Shown here: positions 1 through 6,386 of the stretch, piece by piece
Position numbering within the stretch: the first letter of the stretch is position 1
Layout of the letters: each line of letters starts with the position of its first letter
Origin: Candidatus Peregrinibacteria bacterium
GTDB lineage: Bacteria > Patescibacteria > Gracilibacteria > UM-FILTER-43-11
NCBI GenBank assembly: GCA_030620215.1
Contig: JAUXFE010000026.1
Location: forward strand, 1 to 8,061
DNA length: 8,061 nucleotides
Reading direction: 5' to 3'
Notes under the pieces: generated by a model
Told to the model about the DNA's origin: nothing
What the model saw: the letters and a program-made list of their open reading frames with translations, nothing else
Database searches by the model: none
Translations under genes and position numbers: made by a program

Positions 1-1705
1 GTACCGCAATGTTATAAGCAAGCAGTTGGATAGGGATGATGTTTACGAGAGGGGAGGCTATTCCCACATCCGGAACCTTGATCCAATCGTCAAACACATC
101 GTGTTTATCCGGGCTGATGCCGATTATATGTGCACCACGAGCTTTTAGTTCGAGGGTGTTGTTGATTATATCCTGTTTTACCTCATCATTTGCAACGAGT
201 GAAACACAAGGCGTCCCTTTCGTAACTAATGCAATCGGTCCGTGCTTAAGTTCACCGGCTGCAAAACCTTCGGCGTGAACATAAGAAACCTCCTGTATTT
301 TAATCGCGGCTTCCAAAGCCATTGGATAATTTTCCGCCTTACCGATTATGTAGGCATTTTCCTGATCTTTGATCTTCTCCGCTACTTTTTTAATGTAGGT
401 CAGAAATCTCGGATTCAGCATGTCATTTATTTTTGAAGCCACCTCTGCAAGTTGTCTTCGGCCTTCCTGCAACTCTCCAATCATCGCTGTTGCAACCAAA
501 AGGAAGAGTGCCATCTGAGAGCTCGCGGCTTTTGTAGAAGCTACTGCTTTCTCCGGTCCGGCTTTGATATGAAGTGAGAAGTCCGACTGTCTCGCAATTG
601 TTGAACTCTCAACATTCACAATCGATAATACTTTACAGCCTTTTGCTTTGGCTGATTCCATTGCTTCCAGAACATCTGCTGTTTCTCCACTCTGTGAAAC
701 AACGATCAGCAAACTTTCCGGTCGCAGAAAGTGGTGATAAATTGGGAATTCCGATGCGGGTGCAAAATTTACATGGCGTTTGGCAATAATAGAAAAGAAA
801 TATTCTCCAGCCATACAAACCTTACCGGCTGTTCCGGCTCCTGCAAGAAAACATCCTCTGGATTCTTTTATTTTTTGCGCGATATACATAATCTCATCAG
901 TATCCTGATTAATTGCCCTTAAAATCGTCTCTTTCTGCTCCATTATCTCTTTAAGCATGTAATGATCGAACTCTCCTTTCTCTGCGCTTTCCGCCTTCCA
1001 GTCAATATTAATCAGACGTTTTTCAACAGGTTTCCCGGTCGTCAAATTTACAAATTTCACACCATCATTTACAATCACCATTTCATCATCATCCAGATAA
1101 TTCACATTTTGGGTATATTCCAAAAATGCGGGAATATCCGATGCCAAAAAATACTCACCATCTCCAATTCCGACAATCAAAGGCGATCCTCGGCGAGCGG
1201 CAATAAGATAATTCTCACCAACATTCATAACTACAATCGCATAACGTCCTTTTAGCTTTTGAACAGCCTTAAATACAGCATCTTTAAAACTATTGTCCTT
1301 CCTGTATTTAGCAATCAACTGTGGAATAACCTCAGTATCCGTATCAGAAATAAAATTCTCTTTACCAAGCTCTTCCCTAAGCTCCTCATAATTCTCGATT
1401 ATTCCATTATGTACAACGGCTATCGTTTTGTCGTGACTGAAATGTGGATGGGCATTTACGTCCGTCACTCCTCCATGCGTTGCCCAACGAGTATGGCCTA
1501 TTGCGAATTTTGATTTTTTATCTTTGAAATCATCTAAATTAGCATCAGAAATCTTGCCTATTTTTTTGTCTATAAACAATTTCCCATCCATATCCGTAGC
1601 AACGCCCCACGAATCATAACCTCGATATTCGAGTTTTTGCAGTCCTTTTATTACTAATTCAAGACTGTTTTCTTTAGGCCCTAGATATCCGAAGATTCCA
1701 CACAT
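1..1705 (-). CDS. glmS: glutamine--fructose-6-phosphate aminotransferase (isomerizing), C-terminus cut by window edge
   Basis: Makes glucosamine-6-phosphate from fructose-6-phosphate and glutamine in the cytoplasm, the entry step to UDP-GlcNAc and peptidoglycan. The frame from ATG at 1705 stays open for 568 codons to the left edge. The usual length is about 600, so roughly 20-25 residues with the C-terminal tail are missing. The N-terminal glutaminase domain starts MCGIFG, with Cys2 as nucleophile once Met is removed. It carries HTRWATHG (71-78), HNG (99-101) and DTDTE (121-125). The first SIS domain has SQSGET (337-342) and ASTKA (389-393). The second has YPMALEAAIK (460-469) and GELKHGP (484-490). 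Two motifs differ from the textbook enzyme: GYDSWG (29-34) for GYDSAG, and GAGTAG (289-294) where GTS-type residues are usual. It lies downstream of rfbB on the same strand with a 173-bp repeat-filled gap and no glmS ribozyme. No Shine-Dalgarno is visible. The identification is secure. Confidence 0.97.
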   Translation of the reverse strand, partial: MCGIFGYLGPKENSLELVIKGLQKLEYRGYDSWGVATDMDGKLFIDKKIGKISDANLDDFKDKKSKFAIGHTRWATHGGVTDVNAHPHFSHDKTIAVVHNGIIENYEELREELGKENFISDTDTEVIPQLIAKYRKDNSFKDAVFKAVQKLKGRYAIVVMNVGENYLIAARRGSPLIVGIGDGEYFLASDIPAFLEYTQNVNYLDDDEMVIVNDGVKFVNLTTGKPVEKRLINIDWKAESAEKGEFDHYMLKEIMEQKETILRAINQDTDEIMYIAQKIKESRGCFLAGAGTAGKVCMAGEYFFSIIAKRHVNFAPASEFPIYHHFLRPESLLIVVSQSGETADVLEAMESAKAKGCKVLSIVNVESSTIARQSDFSLHIKAGPEKAVASTKAASSQMALFLLVATAMIGELQEGRRQLAEVASKINDMLNPRFLTYIKKVAEKIKDQENAYIIGKAENYPMALEAAIKIQEVSYVHAEGFAAGELKHGPIALVTKGTPCVSLVANDEVKQDIINNTLELKARGAHIIGISPDKHDVFDDWIKVPDVGIASPLVNIIPIQLLAYNIAV

Positions 1706-1747
1706 ATGAAAATTTTGTTAAAAATTTTAATTTCCAATTTCCAAGCA

Positions 1748-1871
1748 CCAAATTCCAAACAAGTTACAATATTCAATATCCAAAGTTCAAATTAATTTGA
1801 ATTACTATTGAATTATTTCCGACAATGTTTGAATTTTGAAATTTGATTATTGTAACTTGTTTGGAATTTGG
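1748..1871. repeat. 24-bp perfect inverted repeat between rfbB and glmS
   Basis: Positions 1748-1771 are exactly the reverse complement of 1848-1871, with a 76-bp spacer. Similarity continues imperfectly beyond the arms as variants of the word AATTCCAA. Inside the spacer lies a perfect 16-bp palindrome, TTCAAATTAATTTGAA (1786-1801). The right arm begins 7 bp past the rfbB stop codon. In the rfbB-glmS transcript this could fold into a long hairpin that separates or stabilises the two messages. There is no T-tract typical of an intrinsic terminator. It could equally be a decayed MITE-like element. No coding potential is seen in the gap. Confidence 0.85.
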
Positions 1872-1878
1872 GATTTGA

Positions 1879-2817
1879 TCATTGGAATTTTTCACGATAC
1901 CACTCAACTACTCCTCCAAATCCACTTTTAAACTCCACTTCCGGTTCCCAGCTCAATTCTTTTCTGATTTTACCCGCATCCACAGCATAACGTATGTCAT
2001 GACCGGGACGATCCTTCACGAACTCAATTCTATCATCCTTTAATCCTAAAGCTTCAAGTATTCGCTTGGTAATATCCAAATTCGAATGCTCCTCATTTGC
2101 TCCGATATTATAGATCTCCCCGATTTTCCCTTTATGCAAAATCATATCAACAGCTCTGCAATGATCGCGAACGTGTAACCAATCCCTCACATTCAATCCC
2201 TCACCATAAACCGGTACCTTTTCGCCGGCCAACAGTTTTTTGATAAAAAACGGGACAAGTTTTTCCGGATACTGATATGGCCCGTAATTATTAGAGCAGC
2301 GGCTGATAATAATCGGTGTTCCATACGTCCTTTTATAAGCTAAACATAACATGTCCCCAGCCGCTTTTGAGGCCGCGTAAGGAGAACTGGGCTTAAGAGG
2401 TGATTCTTCTGTAAACATACCCTCTTTAATATCACCATAAACCTCATCAGTCGAAATTTGTATGTATCGATCATGACCATATTTTTTCGCGGAATCCAAT
2501 AAAACCTGAGTTCCGATTATGTTGGATTTTAAAAACTCCGTCGGATTTTCAATACTGTTATCCACATGTGTTTCAGCGGCAAAATTCACAATAACATCCA
2601 CTTTTTTAGCCAGATCATCCACCAGCCTTTTATCCGTAATATCACCCTCGACAAATTCATAATTCGAATTATCACTAAAATCCTCACAATTCTTCAGATC
2701 ACCGGCGTATGTCAGTTTGTCCAGATTTATAATCTGATAAGTGGGATAACTGCCTAACATGTAACGGATAAAGTTGGAGCCGATGAAACCGGCGCCTCCT
2801 GTAACTAGTATTCTCAT
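1879..2817 (-). CDS. rfbB: dTDP-glucose 4,6-dehydratase
   Basis: Converts dTDP-glucose to dTDP-4-keto-6-deoxyglucose with bound NAD, the second step of the dTDP-L-rhamnose pathway (also called RmlB). It is an extended short-chain dehydrogenase of 312 aa, slightly short for a family usually near 320-360. The Rossmann NAD motif GGAGFIG is at residues 7-13. STDEVYG (122-128) supplies the catalytic Thr-Asp-Glu set. The Tyr147-Lys151 pair lies in the YAASK motif. The family signatures RCSNNYGPYQYPEKL (173-187) and the RDWLHV segment (211-216) specific to nucleotide-sugar dehydratases are present. ATG at 2817 places the NAD motif at the normal distance from the N-terminus. The gene lies 95 bp downstream of tRNA-His and upstream of glmS, all on one strand. 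I see no clear promoter of its own, so cotranscription with the tRNA is possible. No other rml genes lie in the window. Confidence 0.96.
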   Translation of the reverse strand: MRILVTGGAGFIGSNFIRYMLGSYPTYQIINLDKLTYAGDLKNCEDFSDNSNYEFVEGDITDKRLVDDLAKKVDVIVNFAAETHVDNSIENPTEFLKSNIIGTQVLLDSAKKYGHDRYIQISTDEVYGDIKEGMFTEESPLKPSSPYAASKAAGDMLCLAYKRTYGTPIIISRCSNNYGPYQYPEKLVPFFIKKLLAGEKVPVYGEGLNVRDWLHVRDHCRAVDMILHKGKIGEIYNIGANEEHSNLDITKRILEALGLKDDRIEFVKDRPGHDIRYAVDAGKIRKELSWEPEVEFKSGFGGVVEWYREKFQ

Positions 2818-2850
2818 ATACTTATCGTTAATCGTTTGCGTCTTGCGTTA

Positions 2851-2871
2851 CGTTAGACGTTAGACGTTAGA
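2851..2871. repeat. three tandem copies of heptamer CGTTAGA
   Basis: Three exact 7-bp units stand head to tail in the rfbB-tRNA gap. Related partial words flank them: GCGTTA just before, and GCCAAC twice at 2885-2896. TTACGTT (2848-2854) and AACGTAA (2894-2900) form a small inverted pair around the block. The stretch is richer in CG dinucleotides than the rest of the window. Its function is unknown; slippage-derived intergenic sequence is the simplest explanation. Confidence 0.8.
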
Positions 2872-2912
2872 CGATACGCTTTTCGCCAACGCCAACGTAA
2901 ATCGATATTAAC

Positions 2913-2990
2913 TGGGGCGAACGATGGGTCTTGAACCCACGACCTTCCGGACCACAACCGGACGCTCTAACCAACTGAGCTACGTTCGCC
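2913..2990 (-). tRNA. tRNA-His (anticodon GTG), CCA encoded
   Basis: Folds into a full cloverleaf on the minus strand. The acceptor stem GCGAACG pairs perfectly with CGTTCGC. T8 and A9 precede the D-stem GCTC/GAGC with loop AGTTGGTTA. The anticodon stem TCCGG/CCGGA carries loop TTGTGGT, giving anticodon GTG (plus-strand positions 2953-2955). The T-arm has loop TTCAAGA. An extra G at position -1 (2990) sits opposite discriminator C73 (2916), the hallmark identity pair of bacterial tRNA-His. The 3' CCA is encoded at 2913-2915. It is the first gene of a minus-strand run leading to rfbB. Confidence 0.98.
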
Positions 2991-3005
2991 ATATTGCTAA
3001 GAAAG

Positions 3006-3032
3006 TCTATAATTTATCGGTTAAAAAAGCAA
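3006..3032 (-). promoter_or_regulatory. weak candidate promoter for tRNA-His
   Basis: Minus-strand TATAGA (3006-3011) lies about 16 bp before the tRNA, with TTGCTT (3027-3032) upstream. The spacer is only 15 bp, shorter than optimal, so the -35 assignment is uncertain. The location fits a tRNA promoter driving the leftward tRNA-rfbB-glmS run. Confidence 0.3.
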
Positions 3033-3050
3033 GATTTCATAGTCTACACC

Positions 3051-3079
3051 TTGTATTCTAGCCGAATTTTTGGTATAAT
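3051..3079 (+). promoter_or_regulatory. sigma-70-type promoter of the membrane-protein gene
   Basis: TTGTAT (3051-3056), a 17-bp spacer and a perfect TATAAT (3074-3079) with an extended -10 (TGG directly ahead). Transcription would start near 3086, leaving a leader of about 12 nt before the ATG at 3098 and no room for a normal ribosome binding site. Confidence 0.75.
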
Positions 3080-3097
3080 ATATATGTAAAAATAAAT

Positions 3098-3814
3098 ATG
3101 GAAAACATTTTTGTAAGCATCACAAATAACATCGCAACTGCGATTCGCGAAAGATATGATAGTTTTATAGAACATGCTCCATATATTTTAGGCGCGATTG
3201 CACTTTTCCTTTTTGGCTGTATATTAGCTGAGCTTACCTCCAGAGCGATTATTAGTATGTCTAAAAAGCTAAAACTGGAATGGCTTTCAGAGAAATTAGG
3301 GCTTGAGCATTTCCTTGCGCGTATAAAATCAAAAAAATCATCTTCTCATGTGATTGCAAAGGGTATTAAGGGATATTTAATCTTCCTCTTCTTTATTGAA
3401 GCGACTAAAGTTGCAAAACTGACTCAAATTGCTGACTTTTTAAGTAAGGTTATTGGCTATGTGCCGGAAATAATCATCGCTATATTTATTATGCTTGTTG
3501 GTATTCGTATTGGTAATACAATACAATCTCTTATTTCGACTTCTCTTAGTTTCACAAAATCCAACACAGCTAATGTGCTTGGGATAGCATCTAAAGGAAC
3601 AATTATAACTTTTGCAATATTAGCCGCATTATCAGAACTGGACATTGCCGAAATTTTAATTCAGACATTGTTTATCGGATTCGTGGCAATGCTTACCATT
3701 GCCGGTGGTCTTGCATTTGGATTGGGCGGTAAAGATGTAGTAAAAGAACTTCTTGAGGCGATAAAAAGGGTTGAAGTTAAGAGGCATCATCACAAGAGCG
3801 GTGTTGTAAAATAA
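3098..3814 (+). CDS. mechanosensitive-channel-like membrane protein, conserved TM-helix family
   Basis: A 238-aa integral membrane protein. Five hydrophobic segments can be read: about 27-48, 86-104, 121-142, 159-178 and 186-208. After the last comes GLAFGLGGKD (204-213), which resembles the pore-lining helix end of MscS-type channels and is typical of small proteins with the conserved TM-helix repeat. The short basic tail (222-238, KR-rich with three His) is probably cytoplasmic. No large cytoplasmic beta domain of full MscS follows, so it may form a channel or a membrane scaffold. The role in osmotic release is inferred from the family. The ATG lies about 12 nt after the predicted transcription start, and no Shine-Dalgarno is present. 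The gene forms a single-gene unit, with its own promoter ahead and an intrinsic terminator 28 bp after its TAA stop. Confidence 0.8.
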   Translation: MENIFVSITNNIATAIRERYDSFIEHAPYILGAIALFLFGCILAELTSRAIISMSKKLKLEWLSEKLGLEHFLARIKSKKSSSHVIAKGIKGYLIFLFFIEATKVAKLTQIADFLSKVIGYVPEIIIAIFIMLVGIRIGNTIQSLISTSLSFTKSNTANVLGIASKGTIITFAILAALSELDIAEILIQTLFIGFVAMLTIAGGLAFGLGGKDVVKELLEAIKRVEVKRHHHKSGVVK

Positions 3815-3842
3815 TTCAAAAAACAATTTACATATATATATA

Positions 3843-3876
3843 AAATAAGCTAAGCTTTACTCTAGCTTATTTTTTT
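3843..3876 (+). terminator. intrinsic terminator after the membrane-protein gene
   Basis: The stem AAATAAGCTA (3843-3852) pairs with TAGCTTATTT (3863-3872) around a 10-nt loop and runs into a T-tract (3870-3876). It ends only 13 bp before the GTG start of the next gene, so any promoter for that gene must overlap it or lie upstream of it. Confidence 0.85.
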
Positions 3877-3889
3877 ACTAAGTAATTTT

Positions 3890-5002
3890 GTGCCGGATAT
3901 AAAGAACAGCCCACTAGCAGAAAGCATTGAACATGCAAACCAAAAAAGAGTTATAGATACAGAAGAAGAATGTTTTAATGAGTTAAGTCCTCTTAGACAG
4001 CAATTGGCTTTTGCCGTCAGAGAGCAAATTTTTTTAGAGAAAAACAGAAAATTTGACATAGGAACTGATAATATTCAACAGCTTGAAGAATTTTATGAAT
4101 TAATCAGTACAGATGAGGGTTTTTTAGGGCAAATAGAATTACCCCCTGGTAATTTAACAGTAAAACTATCTCAGGAAGCGCTGGATATAAGATTAAGGTG
4201 CAACAGTGTTATAACGAAAAAAATGTTTTTACTTAGAATGGGTGATGAACATAATTCACATATGAACACAACAGAACCTAAATATTCCGATGAAGAAGAA
4301 CTCTTTTTTGCTACGGGTGAAGATGCCCCGGTTGAGATCGGCTTAAGAACAGAAAAAAGGATAAGGGAATTAAAAAATGCTTTACCTGATGATATAAAAA
4401 ATACATTGAATTATTACTTCCCCGATGTACTCAGGAGCATAAGTGTAATAGCGGATAAAATAAATGAAAGAGGTTATTTTTATTTGGCTCAAGGGTATTC
4501 ACATTCAGAAGAATTTCTAAATGACATGAGGGAATTATCCACAAAGCTTAGATTTGCAGAAGATGTTGATAGGGGGATAGGCGCACAGCATAAAGAGTAT
4601 GCAGATTTAGATGTAAACGAATCCCCGGATCTTAGCGATGAGGAAATTGACGGTTATTTTAATTTAATAGAAATTGAAGATGAAGATAATCTAACTTTAC
4701 TTGAAGCTGAAGAAGTCGCATGTATGTATGAAAGAATAAGATTAAGATCAATTTTTGAGGGAGTAGCTGGAAATGAAAATATGGATGCAATTAAATTAAA
4801 AGTACTAATGCTTATAAAAGGCATTATGCATCATTTGTATGAATTAAATTACAGAATGATCGAAGAAGAAATTAAATATAAAGAAGACAAAGATGAACAG
4901 ATCCATCCTTTATTGCATGTGAATTCCATGTTCGACAAGGCATTTCGTATAATTCGTGGGGGCAATAATATAAGCGGAACCCTGGGTATTGTTAAACAAT
5001 AG
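3890..5002 (+). CDS. unknown helical acidic protein, large partner of module copy 1
   Basis: 370 aa; I do not recognise the family. It has no signal peptide and no membrane segment, so it is probably cytoplasmic. Composition suggests mostly helix, with strongly acidic stretches (about 133-145 and 249-276). The start must be GTG at 3890: the frame is stopped by TAG at 3863 and the next in-frame ATG is more than 100 codons in. There is no Shine-Dalgarno. It is a divergent paralogue of the protein at 5343-6386. Residues 184-226 align without gaps to residues 136-178 of that protein with 13 identities in 43, including the shared RG..YL..G pattern (194-202). QIE..PG (81-87) matches QIEPG (26-30), and a C-terminal F....R..R pattern (348-356) is shared. 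About 55 extra residues stand at its N-terminus. Its 3' end overlaps the convergent small gene at 4992-5174 by 11 bp. Function unknown. Confidence 0.85.
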   Translation: MPDIKNSPLAESIEHANQKRVIDTEEECFNELSPLRQQLAFAVREQIFLEKNRKFDIGTDNIQQLEEFYELISTDEGFLGQIELPPGNLTVKLSQEALDIRLRCNSVITKKMFLLRMGDEHNSHMNTTEPKYSDEEELFFATGEDAPVEIGLRTEKRIRELKNALPDDIKNTLNYYFPDVLRSISVIADKINERGYFYLAQGYSHSEEFLNDMRELSTKLRFAEDVDRGIGAQHKEYADLDVNESPDLSDEEIDGYFNLIEIEDEDNLTLLEAEEVACMYERIRLRSIFEGVAGNENMDAIKLKVLMLIKGIMHHLYELNYRMIEEEIKYKEDKDEQIHPLLHVNSMFDKAFRIIRGGNNISGTLGIVKQ

Positions 5003-5174
5003 AACCAAATATATTTCTAAAAATACCTATTGTTTTTTTCGGGCTTATACCTTCAATGCCAGGTGAGCTTGCAGAAATAGCATTTCTTGTACTATTTATA
5101 TTATCTCTTAATCTATGACGTCTTCTTATTCTGTTTGGAGGAGATGAGGGGGTCTGAGAGGGTCTATTTATCAT
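4992..5174 (-). CDS. small basic Pro/Ser-rich protein, small partner of module copy 1
   Basis: 60 aa, family not recognised. The N-terminus is Pro/Ser-rich (PSQTPSSPP, 5-13), followed by a strongly basic run RIRRRHRLR (15-23), a polar middle with SSPGIEGIS, and the end FGSIV. No signal peptide or membrane helix is apparent. Evidence that it is a real gene: a well-formed promoter upstream at 5206-5234, a full ATG-to-TAA frame, and similarity to the small protein at 6369-6566. Shared points are PSQ near the N-terminus, a central pattern I......I....P followed by I or L, a KK pair, and GSI at the C-terminus. It converges on the large gene and shares its last 11 bp with it. The basic charge contrasts with the acidic partner, so binding between them or to nucleic acid is possible but unproven. 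Confidence 0.65.
   Translation of the reverse strand: MINRPSQTPSSPPNRIRRRHRLRDNINSTRNAISASSPGIEGISPKKTIGIFRNIFGSIV
4994..5039 (+). terminator. candidate terminator of large gene 1, inside the small gene
   Basis: AAACAATAG (4994-5002, its last three bases being the stop codon) pairs with CTATTGTTT (5027-5035) around a 24-nt loop and leads into seven T (5033-5039). A competing local hairpin, TATTGTT/AACAATA (4987-5001), uses the same left arm. The T-tract is antisense to the Lys-Lys codons of the small gene. The long loop makes this weaker than the terminator at 3843. Confidence 0.55.
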
Positions 5175-5205
5175 ATTTTATATTTTTTATTTCTTAACAA
5201 CTATT

Positions 5206-5234
5206 ATTATACCATATTTTCATAAATAAATCAA
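5206..5234 (-). promoter_or_regulatory. promoter of small gene 1
   Basis: On the minus strand, TTGATT (5229-5234), a 17-bp spacer and a perfect TATAAT (5206-5211) with TGG directly before it (extended -10). Start of transcription would be near 5199, giving a leader of about 25 nt without a clear Shine-Dalgarno. It has the same design as the promoter at 6610-6638. Confidence 0.75.
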
Positions 5235-5275
5235 GTTTTTAACAATCGGACATAATAAATCCTTGAACAAAAAAT

Positions 5276-5304
5276 TTGCACATAAAAGAAATTTATTGTA
5301 GACT
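5276..5304 (+). promoter_or_regulatory. promoter of large gene 2
   Basis: TTGCAC (5276-5281), a 17-bp spacer and TAGACT (5299-5304), four of six matches to the -10 consensus. The start near 5311 leaves a leader of about 32 nt rich in A with no Shine-Dalgarno. It fires away from the small gene 1 promoter; the two -35 boxes are 41 bp apart. Confidence 0.55.
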
Positions 5305-5314
5305 GTCTTAGAAA

Positions 5315-5322
5315 GTGGCCAC
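5315..5322. promoter_or_regulatory. GTGGCCAC dyad at the 5' end of the large gene 2 message
   Basis: A perfect 8-bp GC-rich palindrome just after the predicted transcription start, in an otherwise AT-rich intergenic region. It could be an operator half-site cluster or a stabilising 5' element. Such a short palindrome may also be chance. Confidence 0.3.
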
Positions 5323-5342
5323 CCTAAAAACAAAAACAAAAT

Positions 5343-6386
5343 ATGTCAGAAGTTGTTCCGGACACAATCGAAAATGCACTGCATAAAGCTGCCAGAAAGG
5401 AGCATGGTTTAAGAGTACAAATTGAGCCGGGTTTTATCAGTGGCGACCTATCTGCAGAAATGTTTCACCTTGCACAGGGTCATCGCACTAGAGTAATTGA
5501 ACAGATGAAACAAAAAGGGGAAGATGAAAGAGACATAGAAGCAGCGAAAAGGTGCCATAGAGTTCATGAGCAATCTCTCCCCGTTGCAGCTTTGAGATTT
5601 GAAAAACTTGCGATAAAAATAAAAGAATTAAAAAGTGAAGTTCAAACTGACTTGGATGATTATGGCAGGCTTTTGGAATTACGGGAATCTATGGGGGGTA
5701 GATTTGTAGATACTTTACGTAAACATGCCGATGAATTAACTGAAATGTTGGCTGTAATAGTAGCTAAGGTCGAATCACGCGGAACGGATTATCTTATGGT
5801 CGGGGATGAATATAATGAAGAATTAGCACAAGATCTTGAAAGATTATTAGAGCAAATGAAATACGGCAAACAAGTTGTAAGTGATTATCATTTAAAGGCT
5901 AAGTCGGAGGAATATGGAAAAATAAAAAATGATACTACTCAGGAAATATCAGGGATTTTTGATAAAAAAGATCTTACTAAATTTCAAAGAGATCCGGAGG
6001 AAGGAAATCATAATTTGGAAATTGAAAAAATTAATATGATAGATGGCATGTTGTCATCAAATATTCCGACAAGAAAATTACAAGACAGTATTTTCAGGCT
6101 TACAAAAACTGGTTTTGAACATAGGGCTGGTAGCTTGGCATCGGGTATAGGTAAATATGTTCCAAAAGGTGAAAATGGCGTACGTAAAGTTGATGAAGAA
6201 TTTGAAGATCATTCATCAATATTAAAAATGGAATATTTATTTGGTACGCTTATCAGAACAATGCGAGCCACAATAAATGCCAAAGTAATTGCAAATAAAT
6301 ATTATCTCGACCAAAATGCAGTTGTTAAACAAGATGATTTAGATTGGAGTGATTTTGATGATCCTTCCTTAGCCAATACTGCCTAA
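5343..6386 (+). CDS. unknown helical protein, large partner of module copy 2
   Basis: 347 aa, family not recognised, with no signal peptide or membrane segment; probably cytoplasmic and mostly helical. The stretch about 85-175 is rich in Leu, Glu and Lys and may form a coiled coil. It is paralogous to the 370-aa protein upstream. The clearest common block is residues 136-178 (VIVAKVESRGTDYLMVGDEY at its heart), followed by EE, D and L at matching places. QIEPG (26-30) and the C-terminal F....R..R pattern (300-308) also correspond. The C-terminal tail is acidic (331-340). ATG at 5343 is the first start after the predicted promoter. The gene is divergent from small gene 1 and convergent with small gene 2, sharing its last 18 bp with the latter. 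The paralogues have drifted far apart, so the duplication looks old, or the copies came separately. Function unknown. Confidence 0.88.
   Translation: MSEVVPDTIENALHKAARKEHGLRVQIEPGFISGDLSAEMFHLAQGHRTRVIEQMKQKGEDERDIEAAKRCHRVHEQSLPVAALRFEKLAIKIKELKSEVQTDLDDYGRLLELRESMGGRFVDTLRKHADELTEMLAVIVAKVESRGTDYLMVGDEYNEELAQDLERLLEQMKYGKQVVSDYHLKAKSEEYGKIKNDTTQEISGIFDKKDLTKFQRDPEEGNHNLEIEKINMIDGMLSSNIPTRKLQDSIFRLTKTGFEHRAGSLASGIGKYVPKGENGVRKVDEEFEDHSSILKMEYLFGTLIRTMRATINAKVIANKYYLDQNAVVKQDDLDWSDFDDPSLANTA

Noticed and set aside
962..1513. Plus-strand open frames opposite glmS
   Set aside because: They lie wholly antisense to a well-conserved glmS coding region and show no promoter, start signal or recognisable protein.
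1706..1878. glmS ribozyme or riboswitch upstream of glmS
   Set aside because: The gap consists of simple AT-rich repeat words and lacks the compact GC-containing helices expected of that ribozyme.
2845..2872. CRISPR-like or att-type repeat at the CGTTAGA units
   Set aside because: Units are 7 bp and directly adjacent without spacers, no cas genes are present, and no integrase lies near the tRNA.
3862..4059. 65-codon minus-strand frame across the start of large gene 1
   Set aside because: It overlaps the terminator and the coding start of a much longer gene, has no promoter like those of the real small genes and no similarity to them.
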